NCBI GenBank assembly: GCA_021829645.1 | Contig: JAKBPI010000001.1 | Coordinates: forward strand, 71,206-135,205 | From: Actinomycetes bacterium | Lineage (GTDB): Bacteria > Actinomycetota > Acidimicrobiia > Acidimicrobiales > Bog-793 | DNA length: 64,000 nucleotides | Reading direction: 5' to 3' | Shown here: positions 54,164-63,634 of the stretch, in pieces | How positions within the stretch are numbered: the first letter of the stretch is position 1 | Layout: each line of letters starts with the position of its first letter | Made by a program: the position numbers and the translations under genes | Notes under the pieces: model-generated | Told to the model about the DNA's origin: nothing | What the model saw: the letters and a program-made list of their open reading frames with translations, nothing else | Database searches by the model: none

Positions 54164-55825
54164 TTAAACATCCACCCCGGCGTTAGCTGTCCCCCCTGGA
54201 AGATAGAACTCGCGCCAATTGGCTTGTGAAGGATGAACGGTGTCCGCCGGAGCGTTGGCAAAAACTTTCAAGACATTTTTGGTTATTGCGGTAAGTGGAA
54301 ACATGGCCGGTCTTATCCCAAAATGGAGTCCGTCTTCCACTTTTTTTGATCCGTCCCATAAGAGGGAAACCCACTGCGCTGTTCCTGTTGCAAATACCCC
54401 GCCTCGGCCTTTTACGCTATAATACGACATATCGGAATGCAGGGGTCCTAAAACCGAATCTATAGGCGAATGCGCCAACAGATTGACGTTTCGAGGAGCC
54501 TCACTGGGCTCATAGGCATCAAACTCCGAACCCACAACGCCTGGAATCGAGGCGTTGTTTTTAAGACCGGTACCTTCAAATATCCATGAAGAAGCGTCTT
54601 TTATTACCATAGGAGCAGGAGAGGAGCCATCCGGCTGAAAAGCCTGATACATGATGCCGATCATGTTGCTTTCAAACCACGGAACGGGATCGGTAGCCCA
54701 GGAAACCCCAGTGGCAAGTGAGGGATCCGTTCTCATCTCAGGATCCGCCACGGCATCTTTATAGCAAATTTCGTGCCGATAAGGACCGATATGAGACGAC
54801 TCCAGCCTGATCTGACGATAGCAAGCGTTCGCTCCCAGGAACATAAGGTTGACACCCTTGGCGAGAGCTGATTGGGCCCCCAAGCGCATCGGCATAGACC
54901 AGTATTCGTCGTGACCCAGACTGACAAGTACTTTATGATTGGTAAGCAAGTCAGGCCGTATATGAAAATCCACATCTGTCCAGTAGGTAACGTCCAAACC
55001 TAAGCGCTCCGCCAAATATACGAAGGGGTATTCGTTGCCAATGAAATCACCGGACCCTCCTGCATCCAAATTCGGTCCGTAAGGACGGTCAAAAGACACA
55101 ATCCTGGATCTGTACTCCAATGCCCCCGTGGGAAGACCGCCATAAAGAGAGTAACCGCCCCACAGGTTATAAGCCTGCCAAGTCGTAACGGAGCTTTGCA
55201 CCACTATTGCTGCCTTACTGGAATCGTCTCGCACCATGAACGGCACATACCGCTCGGCACCCTGCGAGGATACCAGTTTGATCAGATAATAACCCGGAAC
55301 ATAAGTGTCATCTATTCCAAAACGCCTGGACGGATTCCAATGACACTCCGTCATATTTATACCGGGAGTAAACGTCGGAGCGGACTGAATTTGTCCTTTG
55401 AGCTTGGGGGTACGATGGATCAATCTGGCACCCAATCCCTGATAATAACCCATGCGGTAAATTTCAGCATAGTATTGAGGAGCGGAAGTATTCACGTAGA
55501 GGGTCAGGATATCGCCGTTCTCAAGACTGACTTTGTCTACAAAACCTTCTATGCCAGGGGAATAAGAATTTTGATTCCCGCGCAAAAGCCATCCTAATGA
55601 GCCTTTTTTGTTATTTTCTTCTATGATTTTTTCAGAAACAGGCAGTTCTGAGGCTATTTTATGCTTTTTTTTGACACCGGTGACGGCGTCATACGAGACA
55701 CGCTTGCTGCCTGTCGGATCTTTGGCACTCTGCCCGGAACGGAGAATAATATCCGCTATTGTTCCCCCAACCGCCAGAGAACCTAAAACCGCCGCCACTG
55801 ATTTTATGAAATGTCTTCTCTCCAC
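54164..55825 (-). CDS. Tat-exported protein with DMF_B (N,N-dimethylformamidase large-subunit-like) domain
   Basis: 553 aa. The N-terminus ERRHFIKSVAAVLGSLAVGG is a twin-arginine signal. The body resembles the C-terminal domain of the large subunit of N,N-dimethylformamidase: YRMGYYQGLGARL, TWQAYNLWGGYSLY, a glutamine-amidotransferase-like VLVSLGHDEYW and HEICYKDA. Proteins with this domain are common, secreted and mostly uncharacterised in actinobacteria, often near envelope glycan genes. Amidase activity is not shown. Confidence 0.75.
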   Translation of the reverse strand: MERRHFIKSVAAVLGSLAVGGTIADIILRSGQSAKDPTGSKRVSYDAVTGVKKKHKIASELPVSEKIIEENNKKGSLGWLLRGNQNSYSPGIEGFVDKVSLENGDILTLYVNTSAPQYYAEIYRMGYYQGLGARLIHRTPKLKGQIQSAPTFTPGINMTECHWNPSRRFGIDDTYVPGYYLIKLVSSQGAERYVPFMVRDDSSKAAIVVQSSVTTWQAYNLWGGYSLYGGLPTGALEYRSRIVSFDRPYGPNLDAGGSGDFIGNEYPFVYLAERLGLDVTYWTDVDFHIRPDLLTNHKVLVSLGHDEYWSMPMRLGAQSALAKGVNLMFLGANACYRQIRLESSHIGPYRHEICYKDAVADPEMRTDPSLATGVSWATDPVPWFESNMIGIMYQAFQPDGSSPAPMVIKDASSWIFEGTGLKNNASIPGVVGSEFDAYEPSEAPRNVNLLAHSPIDSVLGPLHSDMSYYSVKGRGGVFATGTAQWVSLLWDGSKKVEDGLHFGIRPAMFPLTAITKNVLKVFANAPADTVHPSQANWREFYLPGGTANAGVDV

Positions 55826-55860
55826 CGATTAGATCCTAAACCAATTTTAAGTAATAATAT

Positions 55861-56769
55861 ATGTCAGACATGAAACCTATACCTGTTGCATTTCACATCG
55901 GTCCTCTTGAGGTACACACATATGGAATCGGGCTGGCCATTGCATTCTGGTTCGGATACCGCTATTTTTGCTATAGACTCAGAAAACACGGATATGACGA
56001 CTCTTGGTTTGCCGTAACGTTTATAGAAATAGTAATTTCTGCCGTCATCGGGGCAAGGGTAGTCCATATTTTGGCTCATACCAGGTATTACTCACACAAT
56101 CCGGGACAAATCATAGCCATTTGGAACGGAGGTCTCTCCAGCTACGGTGGACTATTGGGGGGTATACCGGTAGGTTTTTTGAGTGCAAAAAAGCGTTGTA
56201 AAAACTTAAAGCTGTCTATAGCGGCAGATCTGATCGCCCCGGTATTGGTGGCAGCCTGGGCCGTGGGAAGACTCCTGGGGCCTCAACTAATGTACTCCGG
56301 GGGAGGAAAGCCTACCAACGCTTGGTATGGTATGTATTATGCAGGTGAAGTCGGTAAACGGCTACCGGTACCGATATTTCAAGCCATCGAATGTACGGTA
56401 GTTTTCCTGATCAGTCTTTATGTCGAACGGTTGATTGCCAAACGAGGCGGACCGATAGGCATAGTGGCTTGTACGGCTACCGGGCTGTGGGGACTCAGTC
56501 GCTACTTTGACGAATCAGTATACTTGCCTCACGATAACGGCACAATCGGAGTAGAGGTAGCCGGACTGGGTATGTTCTTTGGCGGTCTCTTGCTCGCCGG
56601 AATGATTATGTCAAAAAAGAAAAATTTACCTCCGCTCAGCACATCACAATCCACTTTGGCTGCCAACAATCCCGAAATATCCCCGACTAACGACATTGAT
56701 ACCGAATTGCCGAAATACCCCAGAGGTGACCCTTGGGGTAATAAAGTTAGCCTTGTCGGCACGACTTGA
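55861..56769 (+). CDS. lgt: Prolipoprotein diacylglyceryl transferase-like protein (divergent)
   Basis: 302 aa, about seven membrane helices. YGIGLAIAFWFGY, GARVVHIL, WNGGLSSYGGLLGG match the Lgt fold. In the signature region the sequence is GRLLGPQLMYSGGGKPT: the essential Arg is kept, but the Asn three residues on (Asn146 in E. coli) and the Glu near 151 are not. It may be an active variant or a paralogue with another acceptor. It is divergent from the DMF_B gene; no ribosome site precedes the first ATG. Confidence 0.75.
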   Translation: MSDMKPIPVAFHIGPLEVHTYGIGLAIAFWFGYRYFCYRLRKHGYDDSWFAVTFIEIVISAVIGARVVHILAHTRYYSHNPGQIIAIWNGGLSSYGGLLGGIPVGFLSAKKRCKNLKLSIAADLIAPVLVAAWAVGRLLGPQLMYSGGGKPTNAWYGMYYAGEVGKRLPVPIFQAIECTVVFLISLYVERLIAKRGGPIGIVACTATGLWGLSRYFDESVYLPHDNGTIGVEVAGLGMFFGGLLLAGMIMSKKKNLPPLSTSQSTLAANNPEISPTNDIDTELPKYPRGDPWGNKVSLVGTT

Positions 56770-56987
56770 GTTAACGACAAAGACTCTTTACACCAAAAAA
56801 CACTTCATCCACAAAGAGATTCCTTAATCATGGGTTAAATCTTGCAATAAATTTCATATCATCTCTTGTATCTTCACTACATGTAATATATACTGTGCAC
56901 CGAGTGGCAATTTTATGGTTTTCTTCCCGAAAGCCACGCTATAGGCTAAGCAAGAGGCCCTTTAGCCGGCGAGGAGCGCTGATAACA

Positions 56988-57161
56988 ATGGCCAACTTAA
57001 CCATCCAAGACTTACGTAAAATGTCGGATGAAATAGCTTTAAGGAAATTTGCCCATATCAAAGAATGCATACAAAAAGCTTTTGACATCCTCAACCGTAA
57101 AGACCCTGACGTTGAATCGGTAAAAATTATTTTGCAAGATATTCTTAGTAATATCGACTGA
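56988..57161 (+). CDS. Small helical protein, unknown
   Basis: 57 aa from the ATG at 56988, with GAGGAG eleven bases upstream. It is charged and predicted helical (IQDLRKMSDEIALRKF, HIKECIQKAFDIL); no family recognised. The frame stays open upstream to 56895, but the ribosome site favours this start. It lies before msrB and might be part of the same unit. Confidence 0.45.
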   Translation: MANLTIQDLRKMSDEIALRKFAHIKECIQKAFDILNRKDPDVESVKIILQDILSNID

Positions 57162-57294
57162 CCAACTCATAAGTTGCCGGATTTTGCCAATATATAAAAA
57201 GAGCGCAACCGATTTTTGCCACGATAGCATTATGCTTAGATAAATAGGTCACAATAACGATGCGTCGTTAAAATCAAATGACGAGAGGCAAAAA

Positions 57295-57720
57295 ATGGCT
57301 ACAGACCAAGAATCTGAAAAAGGTTCAGATAAAGAATGGCAAAATAGCCTTACTGCAGAGCAGTTTTACGTGCTCCGGCAAAAGGGAACTGAGGCGCCTT
57401 TTACGGGTAAATATAACGATTTTCATCAAAAAGGGTTTTTTGTCTGTGCCGCTTGCGGCAATTCGCTTTTCTCCTCAGACGACAAATATGATTCGGGATC
57501 AGGCTGGCCCAGTTTCACAAAACCCGTCGACTCTGCCAATATCGATACCCGGCAAGACACCTCACACAACATGCTGAGAACAGAGGCACTTTGCACAAAA
57601 TGTGGATCGCACCTGGGACACGTCTTTGAAGACGGCCCCGGAGAACTTGGTCAGAGGTGGTGCATCAATTCCGTATCACTGGAATTTATGCCAAAAAGTC
57701 CCTCCGAAGAAGAGACCTAG
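57295..57720 (+). CDS. msrB: Peptide-methionine (R)-S-oxide reductase
   Basis: 141 aa. Zinc Cys pairs CAAC and CTKC, SGSGWPSF, GSHLGHVFEDGP, and the catalytic Cys in RWCINSVSLEF. Repairs R-methionine sulfoxide. GAGAGG lies before the ATG. msrA follows two bases after its stop. Confidence 0.95.
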   Translation: MATDQESEKGSDKEWQNSLTAEQFYVLRQKGTEAPFTGKYNDFHQKGFFVCAACGNSLFSSDDKYDSGSGWPSFTKPVDSANIDTRQDTSHNMLRTEALCTKCGSHLGHVFEDGPGELGQRWCINSVSLEFMPKSPSEEET

Positions 57721-57722
57721 TC

Positions 57723-58355
57723 ATGTTTTCCTTTGATCACAACTTGAGCATGGTGGAAGCACATAACGCACTTCCCGGCAACAAAACTCCCGTCATCGTG
57801 TCCGGCACTCATTACGTGTTGGGAACCCCCCTCACACCTCCCTTCCCGCCGGATTACGAAAAAGCGGTGGTGGCCATGGGTTGTTTTTGGGGAGCCGAAA
57901 GAGCTATGTGGAGTTTGGAGGGCGTTTATACAACAGCAGCCGGATACTGTGGCGGATTCAGCCAAAACCCAACCTACGAACAAGTCTGTTCGGGAAAAAC
58001 CGGACATGCAGAATCTGTTTTGGTGATTTTTGATCCAACATTACTGAGCTACGCCGAAATTATAAAGGTTTTTTACGAAACACATGACCCCACTCAATAC
58101 ATGAAGCAGGGCAACGACGTCGGTACTCAATACCGATCCGCCATATATTGCGACGACCCCAACCAAATGCAAACGGCGCTGGAAATTACCCAACGCTATC
58201 AAAATACGCTAATAACAGCCAATATGGGGCAGATAACCACTGAGATATCATTACAAAGTGATTTTTATTATGCCGAAGAATACCACCAGCAATATTTGGC
58301 TAAAAATCCCAGCGGATATTGCGGACTTAAATCTACCGGTTTAAAATGCCTCTAA
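57723..58355 (+). CDS. msrA: Peptide-methionine (S)-S-oxide reductase
   Basis: 210 aa from the ATG at 57723. Catalytic GCFWGAE, GYCGG, THDPTQ, and QYRSAIY are intact, with Cys in the GYCGLKSTGLKC tail for recycling. Repairs S-methionine sulfoxide, paired with MsrB. The frame extends upstream into msrB, but that part is unrelated. Confidence 0.94.
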   Translation: MFSFDHNLSMVEAHNALPGNKTPVIVSGTHYVLGTPLTPPFPPDYEKAVVAMGCFWGAERAMWSLEGVYTTAAGYCGGFSQNPTYEQVCSGKTGHAESVLVIFDPTLLSYAEIIKVFYETHDPTQYMKQGNDVGTQYRSAIYCDDPNQMQTALEITQRYQNTLITANMGQITTEISLQSDFYYAEEYHQQYLAKNPSGYCGLKSTGLKCL

Positions 58356-58554
58356 AGAGACATGTCCACCCGTGTATAGCCTCTAAAATCAAAAGGCTGT
58401 AACACTATTGTGAAATCTTTTACAAAAGGGCGAGCTAAGCCAGTTTAGCAGCATATATATGCTAAAATGAATACATCACAGTTTTATTAAATTTTTATCA
58501 GCAAATGTTAAGATTTGTACGCCATGGTGGTTATATAGATGCTTACAGAAACGA

Positions 58555-59103
58555 ATGCAAAAAGTGACGAAAATCTTTAAGCAGTTTTGGGAAACATTTT
58601 CTGCCAGCAAGTTTGCTAATTCCATCATAAGAATGTTTCGCTACAGTGCGACTTCTGTTATATGCCTTGGTATAAGCGAAGCCACTATATTGATCCTTAC
58701 CGCCACTAATTTATTTGGAGCCACTACTGCTGCTTTAATTGCCAATTTCGCAGGAGTTATACCTTCATACTTGCTGAGCAGATACTGGATTTGGAAAGAA
58801 GCGGACAGGAAAAACACCACCCAGCAAATTATACTTTACTGGGCAATATCGATTATATCGATATTGATCAACAGTTTTGGAACTGGCTTCATAACCCATC
58901 ACTCCAACACTACCGGCAACGAGCACCTAGAGGTTGTAGGTGGGTCTTTCTTGGCTCTCAATTTCATAACATGGATCGCCAAATACGTCGCATACCAAAA
59001 AGTAGTTTTTAAAATAGCTCCGGACTTGAATAAGAAGACAAGCCGTGATGAAACTTTAGAAACCGCTGCCCTTGACAAAATATATAGCAATCCCTCAAAA
59101 TAA
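58555..59103 (+). CDS. GtrA-family membrane protein
   Basis: 182 aa, four membrane helices. RYSATSVICLGISEATI, FAGVIPSYLLSRYWIW and AKYVAYQKVVF match GtrA, proposed to flip or present undecaprenyl-linked sugars for cell-surface glycans. An upstream out-of-frame 13-codon ORF (58539-58580) overlaps its start and could couple translation, but this may be chance. No glycosyltransferase is adjacent. Confidence 0.75.
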   Translation: MQKVTKIFKQFWETFSASKFANSIIRMFRYSATSVICLGISEATILILTATNLFGATTAALIANFAGVIPSYLLSRYWIWKEADRKNTTQQIILYWAISIISILINSFGTGFITHHSNTTGNEHLEVVGGSFLALNFITWIAKYVAYQKVVFKIAPDLNKKTSRDETLETAALDKIYSNPSK

Positions 59104-59133
59104 GTAAATCAAATTTCTAAAAGTAATCCCTGC

Positions 59134-59544
59134 CTAAGAAGAAGTGATCTTTCTCCCGGAGATTGAATTGATATGAATTCGTATATAGTGTTCGTCTTCT
59201 TCGTTAACCCATGAGTCAAACTGCAGGTGGCGTTCACTTTCAGAAATATTGTCAATGGCGTTCGTGATCTCACGTCCCACGCCGTCGACCATAATACTCC
59301 ACCCACTGCGGTTGACATAGTCCAAAGAGTCGACTTCGAATGACACACTGTTTAAAGCAGAGTGCTCAAATTTTGTTCCTATGGTAGTTTTAAACACGAT
59401 CGCATAATCATCGAAGACGTAATTGACGGGAAAAATCAGTGGACGTGAATCTGCCACTATCCCCAATCTTCCGACAGACTGGGTTTTCAACAATTCAAAA
59501 CATTCTTTTTCGTCCATTATTTCTATGTGACTTGACTCTGTCAT
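59134..59544 (-). CDS. Pyridoxamine 5'-phosphate oxidase-fold flavin-binding protein
   Basis: 136 aa split-barrel protein. LLKTQSVGRLGIVADSRPLIFPVNYVF, then IVFKTTIGTKF and SFEVDSLDYVNRSGWSIMV follow the PPOX-class pattern common in actinobacteria (FMN- or F420-binding). Probably a small oxidoreductase or cofactor-binding protein; substrate unknown. Confidence 0.8.
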   Translation of the reverse strand: MTESSHIEIMDEKECFELLKTQSVGRLGIVADSRPLIFPVNYVFDDYAIVFKTTIGTKFEHSALNSVSFEVDSLDYVNRSGWSIMVDGVGREITNAIDNISESERHLQFDSWVNEEDEHYIRIHINSISGRKITSS

Positions 59545-59634
59545 ATCTCCTCCGCGTTCCGTTCACTCTATTACAGACTAGCTTAGAAAGCTTCTCCCAT
59601 ATAAGGCACCTTTTTTAAAATAACTTCAAAATAC

Positions 59635-60426
59635 CTATATGGCATAACCGTAAATAGGCCAGTGCCTCTGCTCTTCTGTCAGAGGCTCTCGGTGTCGTGA
59701 TGTTGAACTTATAAAATAATTTTGTGCCCAGTCCAAATACCACTGACCCTGCAGATGATGCAACATGGCAGGTTCGTAATCGTCTATCTTAAATTGATCT
59801 GCCATTTTAAATAAAATTTCGCATGAAGCTTGGGCATCGGAAAATGACTTGTGGGGCTGCCTATTGCCAATACCGTAGTAGCCACACAGAGCTGCCAAAT
59901 TGCGACGCCCCATTCTCTCTTTAACAAAATACCTGTCCAAAACCAATATATCGACAGCAGGTCCCTTCCATCCAACTTCGTACAGACTTGCACCAAGAAA
60001 CTGTTTACCCAAAAGACTAACTATGCTTAAGTCATACGTTAAATTCATACCCACCAGCGGTATGTTACGCTTCCCTAAGTCCAAGATGTTGTCATACATA
60101 CGGCGGATGGCCACAGCCAAATCTTCTCCGCGCTCAACGGCTTCTTCGTTGCTAATACCGTGAATAGCTATAGCTTCTTTTGGTATTTCGACACCCGGAT
60201 TCACAATTTGTTCGTTAGCCAAAGCCAAAAAACGGTTTTGGTACGTACAAAAAGCGTAGCTAACAGGCAAAGCCGTTCTTATATCAAGACCTGTCGTTTC
60301 CAAGTCAAAAGCAACAACTTCTCCGTATGACCACATCTTATCTACCGATATTTCCTGACTGTGCTCATAAGGCAAGCACTGCTGCATATATCTGTTCGTC
60401 TCTCTTAACACAATCGATAACCCCAT
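59635..60426 (-). CDS. DEDDh 3'-5' exonuclease (DnaQ/epsilon-like)
   Basis: 263 aa from the ATG at 60426, which has an AAAGGAG eleven bases upstream; the frame is open to 60492. Catalytic residues: Asp and Glu in FDLETTGLD, Asp in MNLTYDLSIV, His and Asp in HKSFSDAQAS. May act as a proofreading or repair exonuclease on its own; no BRCT or other domain is attached. Confidence 0.85.
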   Translation of the reverse strand: MGLSIVLRETNRYMQQCLPYEHSQEISVDKMWSYGEVVAFDLETTGLDIRTALPVSYAFCTYQNRFLALANEQIVNPGVEIPKEAIAIHGISNEEAVERGEDLAVAIRRMYDNILDLGKRNIPLVGMNLTYDLSIVSLLGKQFLGASLYEVGWKGPAVDILVLDRYFVKERMGRRNLAALCGYYGIGNRQPHKSFSDAQASCEILFKMADQFKIDDYEPAMLHHLQGQWYLDWAQNYFISSTSRHREPLTEEQRHWPIYGYAI

Positions 60427-60640
60427 ATTAGCCACATCTCCTTTTTTTATCACATATATTTCTGCTGATTTTGAGGCCGAATCTTCGATCACTGCCTAAA
60501 ATAACATTATTGTTATTTTCACATATGGCTATAACATAACGCTCAAAGCAGAATAAAACATCCGAGCAGAAGTGTTTGCGGTAACGACTTACCTGCAAGA
60601 ATTTACGACCTGCTGCAAAATAACTCTTATTCTTAGTTAC

Positions 60641-60646
60641 TATACT
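60641..60646 (+). promoter_or_regulatory. -10 box giving a leaderless message
   Basis: TATACT lies six bases before the ATG at 60653, so transcription should begin at or next to the start codon. No ribosome site is present. Leaderless mRNAs are common in actinobacteria. Confidence 0.5.
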
Positions 60647-60652
60647 GGTAAT

Positions 60653-60994
60653 ATGTGGTGGAACAAAAGAGCCGTAGGTTTACACGCTACGTTGCTTATT
60701 GTACTGCCCATATTCTCCGGACTGGCTGATTGGCAACTGAGTAGAGCTTTGGGTGGGAACTCTCTAAGTTGGGTCTATACTTTCGAATGGCCTTTTTTTG
60801 GATTTTATGCCATTGTTCTGTGGTGGAAACTGATTCACGAAGACGAGGAAAAAGAAAAGACCACAGGACTACGGTTCTCCAGAAAACAGGCTAAACCTAA
60901 AATTCAGGAAGATGAGCTGGAAGCAGAGACCGCGGCTTACAATAATTACCTGTCTTCCTTGTATCAAAACGACGGGAAAACCACCAAAACTTAA
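60653..60994 (+). CDS. Small actinobacterial membrane protein
   Basis: 113 aa from the ATG at 60653. Two membrane segments (residues about 7-24 and 43-62); WQLSRALGGNSLSW and YTFEWPFFGFYAIVLWWKL are a pattern typical of a conserved but uncharacterised actinobacterial family, sometimes mislabelled as a regulator. The WQxxR part recalls the N-terminus of SURF1. The C-terminus is charged and soluble. The start is set by the -10 box. Confidence 0.65.
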   Translation: MWWNKRAVGLHATLLIVLPIFSGLADWQLSRALGGNSLSWVYTFEWPFFGFYAIVLWWKLIHEDEEKEKTTGLRFSRKQAKPKIQEDELEAETAAYNNYLSSLYQNDGKTTKT

Positions 60995-61265
60995 CTGCGA
61001 TCACTGTCAAAAAGATAGCACGTCTGCTAGATTGAGCAAATGGGCATAATTATTCGCGTTCTGGTCAAGATCTTAGTTAAAATAAAAAGAAACAAGCAAG
61101 CCAAGAAGAAAAGCTACTCATAGGCCAGACGGGCTGTTTTCGAAAATCCATAAGCCGTTATTTACCTCTCTTACTCATGGTTGTTATACCTACCTGAAAA
61201 CGTTAACAAACCACCGTGGCTTTTGTTTTTCTTTTCCGGGTATATAAGGCTGTAGAATACAAGTT

Positions 61266-61985
61266 ATGACGAACGACCAAAGCGCAGACAATAACCCATA
61301 TGGCAACTCTGAAACAAAAGAGGTTTACCGGCAGGTAAAGTTCATCCCAAACAGTAAAGCCGTTACATTACTTTTAATTCGTCACGGGGAATCTGCAATA
61401 GCAGACATGGAAAAACCTTTTCCATTAACAGAAGGTCGTAGCGATCCTCCTCTGTCGCCCATTGGCACACTGCAAGCTCAGGCACTGTCGGCCAGATTGG
61501 CCGGTTATCAACTGGATGCCATCTATGTCACCCAGTTGAAGCGCACTCAGGAAACAGCTGCGCCTCTATGCGCTGCCCTAGGACAAACGTGGACCATGGA
61601 AAAAGATTTGGTAGAGATATTTATGGGTGAGTGGGAAGGCGGTATCTACCGTAAATACATGACAGAGGGTCATCCAATAGCACAAAAGATACTGAATGAG
61701 CAACGTTTTGACGTTATCCCGGGCGGCGAATCAAATCATTCTGTAACTTCAAGGGCCGTTGCAGCTATTCAAAGAATTGCCGCTGAACATGCAGGTCAAA
61801 CGCTGGCCATATTCACACACAGCGTCGTAATAGCTAATATACTCGCCTCTGTCACCCACTCAGAGCCTTTTGCTTTTTTAGGTAACGACAATGCCTCTAT
61901 ATCCGAAGTTGTCATTGCCGACAAAAAATGGTATTTGCGAAGATTTAACGATACGGCACACCTTGAGCACATCAAACACCTTTAG
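61266..61985 (+). CDS. Histidine phosphatase family protein (phosphoglycerate mutase-like)
   Basis: 239 aa. Catalytic RHG in LLLIRHGESA, LKRTQETAAPL, the acid region VEIFMGEWEGG and the second His in IFTHSVVIANIL. A phosphatase rather than a glycolytic mutase is likely from the length and motif context. Substrate unknown. Confidence 0.85.
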   Translation: MTNDQSADNNPYGNSETKEVYRQVKFIPNSKAVTLLLIRHGESAIADMEKPFPLTEGRSDPPLSPIGTLQAQALSARLAGYQLDAIYVTQLKRTQETAAPLCAALGQTWTMEKDLVEIFMGEWEGGIYRKYMTEGHPIAQKILNEQRFDVIPGGESNHSVTSRAVAAIQRIAAEHAGQTLAIFTHSVVIANILASVTHSEPFAFLGNDNASISEVVIADKKWYLRRFNDTAHLEHIKHL

Positions 61986-62022
61986 AAAATCCATTTTGTC
62001 GAAAAGAATCCGATCCGGGTCT

Positions 62023-63627
62023 CTATTTTTCGGAAGAGCTCTCAGAATCTGCTTTACTAACCGGTATTTCAACCCAGAAGTGTGTGCCCACACCGACTAC
62101 TGAATTAACCCCGGTGTTTCCCCGATGGGCTTCAATTATGGAAGAAACTATCGCTAAACCTAAACCCGTACCTCCTTTGTCCCTGTTTCTGGAAGAATCG
62201 GCTTTGTAAAAACGCTCAAAGACTTTTTCCAAGTGCTCAGGGGGTATACCAGGCCCTTCATCTACCACTTCAAAAATACCTTTTCCTTCATTTTGCTTTA
62301 CATTGATATGAATACTGACCGTATGAGGGGTATGCACGATCGCATTTCTGACTAGATTGACCGCCACTTGCCGCAAACTTGCTTCATCTCCGTATACCTC
62401 AACAGGACCTTCTGACAAAAAAGTAATTTCTCTGTCAGGATCCATCGCTTGGGCATCGATGGCCACATCGGCTGCAATTTGATTCAGATCAACACTATCG
62501 AAGCGATATACGTGACCTTGATCAAGCCTGGCAAGTAGCAATAAATCTTCCACTAGTTCAGCCATACGCTTAGCTTCGCTTTCGATTCTAAGCATGGATC
62601 TTTCCAAGTCCTCGGGATGCTTGTTGGCCCCCCTGCGGAAAAGTTCAGCATATCCTCTTATCGAAGTGAGTGGTGTTCTCAGTTCATGAGAGGCATCTGC
62701 CAAAAATTGTCGCAGTCTGTTTTCAGAAGACTGCTGCTCGTTGAAAGCGTGCTCTATTTGAGAGAGCATAGTATTTAGTGACATGCCTAACCTGCCTAGT
62801 TCTGTGGTAGGTTCAGCTAGCGTAACCCTTTGCGAAAGATCGCCTTTTGCAATGGCATCGGCTGTTTTTTCTATCTCTTCAAGAGGTTTCATCCCAATTC
62901 GCACCAAGAAATAACTTAGTAACGTTAAAACCACCAGTACGCTCATACCTACAGCCAAATCAAAGAGTTTCAGGTGTCGCAAAGTATCGTAAAAAGGATT
63001 GAGGGGAATGGCAATCACCTCTACTCCGGCCAGCTGTTGCGTAAAACCGTTTATTGCCGGTATGGCCATGACCCGATAAGAAGTTATCGAAGAGTTGCCT
63101 CCTTTTGCCGGAGACGAGAATACATCGACATCATTGGGGGTGTTAAACTGTTTAACAACACTTTTAACAACAGACATTGGGACCACCGGACCCGGACCGT
63201 CGGTGGAGGGGAAAGCACTTATCACCGTACCGCTAATACCTATTACTTCGCCATAAGTACCGGTGGGAGCAGCACTCAAATCAGGTGACCTAAAACCCCC
63301 ATCACCGAAATAGCGTTCTACGGGTTGTTTGGCCGCAGCCAGCTCTTCATCGACTTGTCTTGTTAAAAAAGATTCAGTTTGAGAATAAACTATCACGTCA
63401 GCCACTGATAGACCAACGGTTGTAATAAGAACCAGACCGATCAATAAGCGGGCTCTCAGGGACATTTTCCCGAGTTTGAATGCCGCTTTTGCCAATCTTT
63501 TTGAAGAAGTCATAGATTTTGTAAAAAACGGTCGTTCGTTGTCTTGCTTGCCATTCAAAGGTACGGACAGATCGGCTGTAAGAACAAGTGTTTCCTCATT
63601 TTCTTTAAATTGGCCTTTTTGCTCCAT
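62023..63627 (-). CDS. Two-component sensor histidine kinase
   Basis: 534 aa. Cytoplasmic N-terminus, TM1 (about 61-81), extracytoplasmic sensor (about 82-220), TM2 (about 222-243), HAMP (about 245-298), HisKA with phospho-acceptor His314 in ASHELRTPLTS, and HATPase with NLVRNAIVHTP (N box), DEGPGIP (G1) and GGTGLGLAI (G2). It starts seven bases after its response regulator. Signal unknown; architecture resembles TrcS/MprB-type actinobacterial kinases. Confidence 0.92.
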   Translation of the reverse strand: MEQKGQFKENEETLVLTADLSVPLNGKQDNERPFFTKSMTSSKRLAKAAFKLGKMSLRARLLIGLVLITTVGLSVADVIVYSQTESFLTRQVDEELAAAKQPVERYFGDGGFRSPDLSAAPTGTYGEVIGISGTVISAFPSTDGPGPVVPMSVVKSVVKQFNTPNDVDVFSSPAKGGNSSITSYRVMAIPAINGFTQQLAGVEVIAIPLNPFYDTLRHLKLFDLAVGMSVLVVLTLLSYFLVRIGMKPLEEIEKTADAIAKGDLSQRVTLAEPTTELGRLGMSLNTMLSQIEHAFNEQQSSENRLRQFLADASHELRTPLTSIRGYAELFRRGANKHPEDLERSMLRIESEAKRMAELVEDLLLLARLDQGHVYRFDSVDLNQIAADVAIDAQAMDPDREITFLSEGPVEVYGDEASLRQVAVNLVRNAIVHTPHTVSIHINVKQNEGKGIFEVVDEGPGIPPEHLEKVFERFYKADSSRNRDKGGTGLGLAIVSSIIEAHRGNTGVNSVVGVGTHFWVEIPVSKADSESSSEK

Positions 63628-63634
63628 AACTGTC

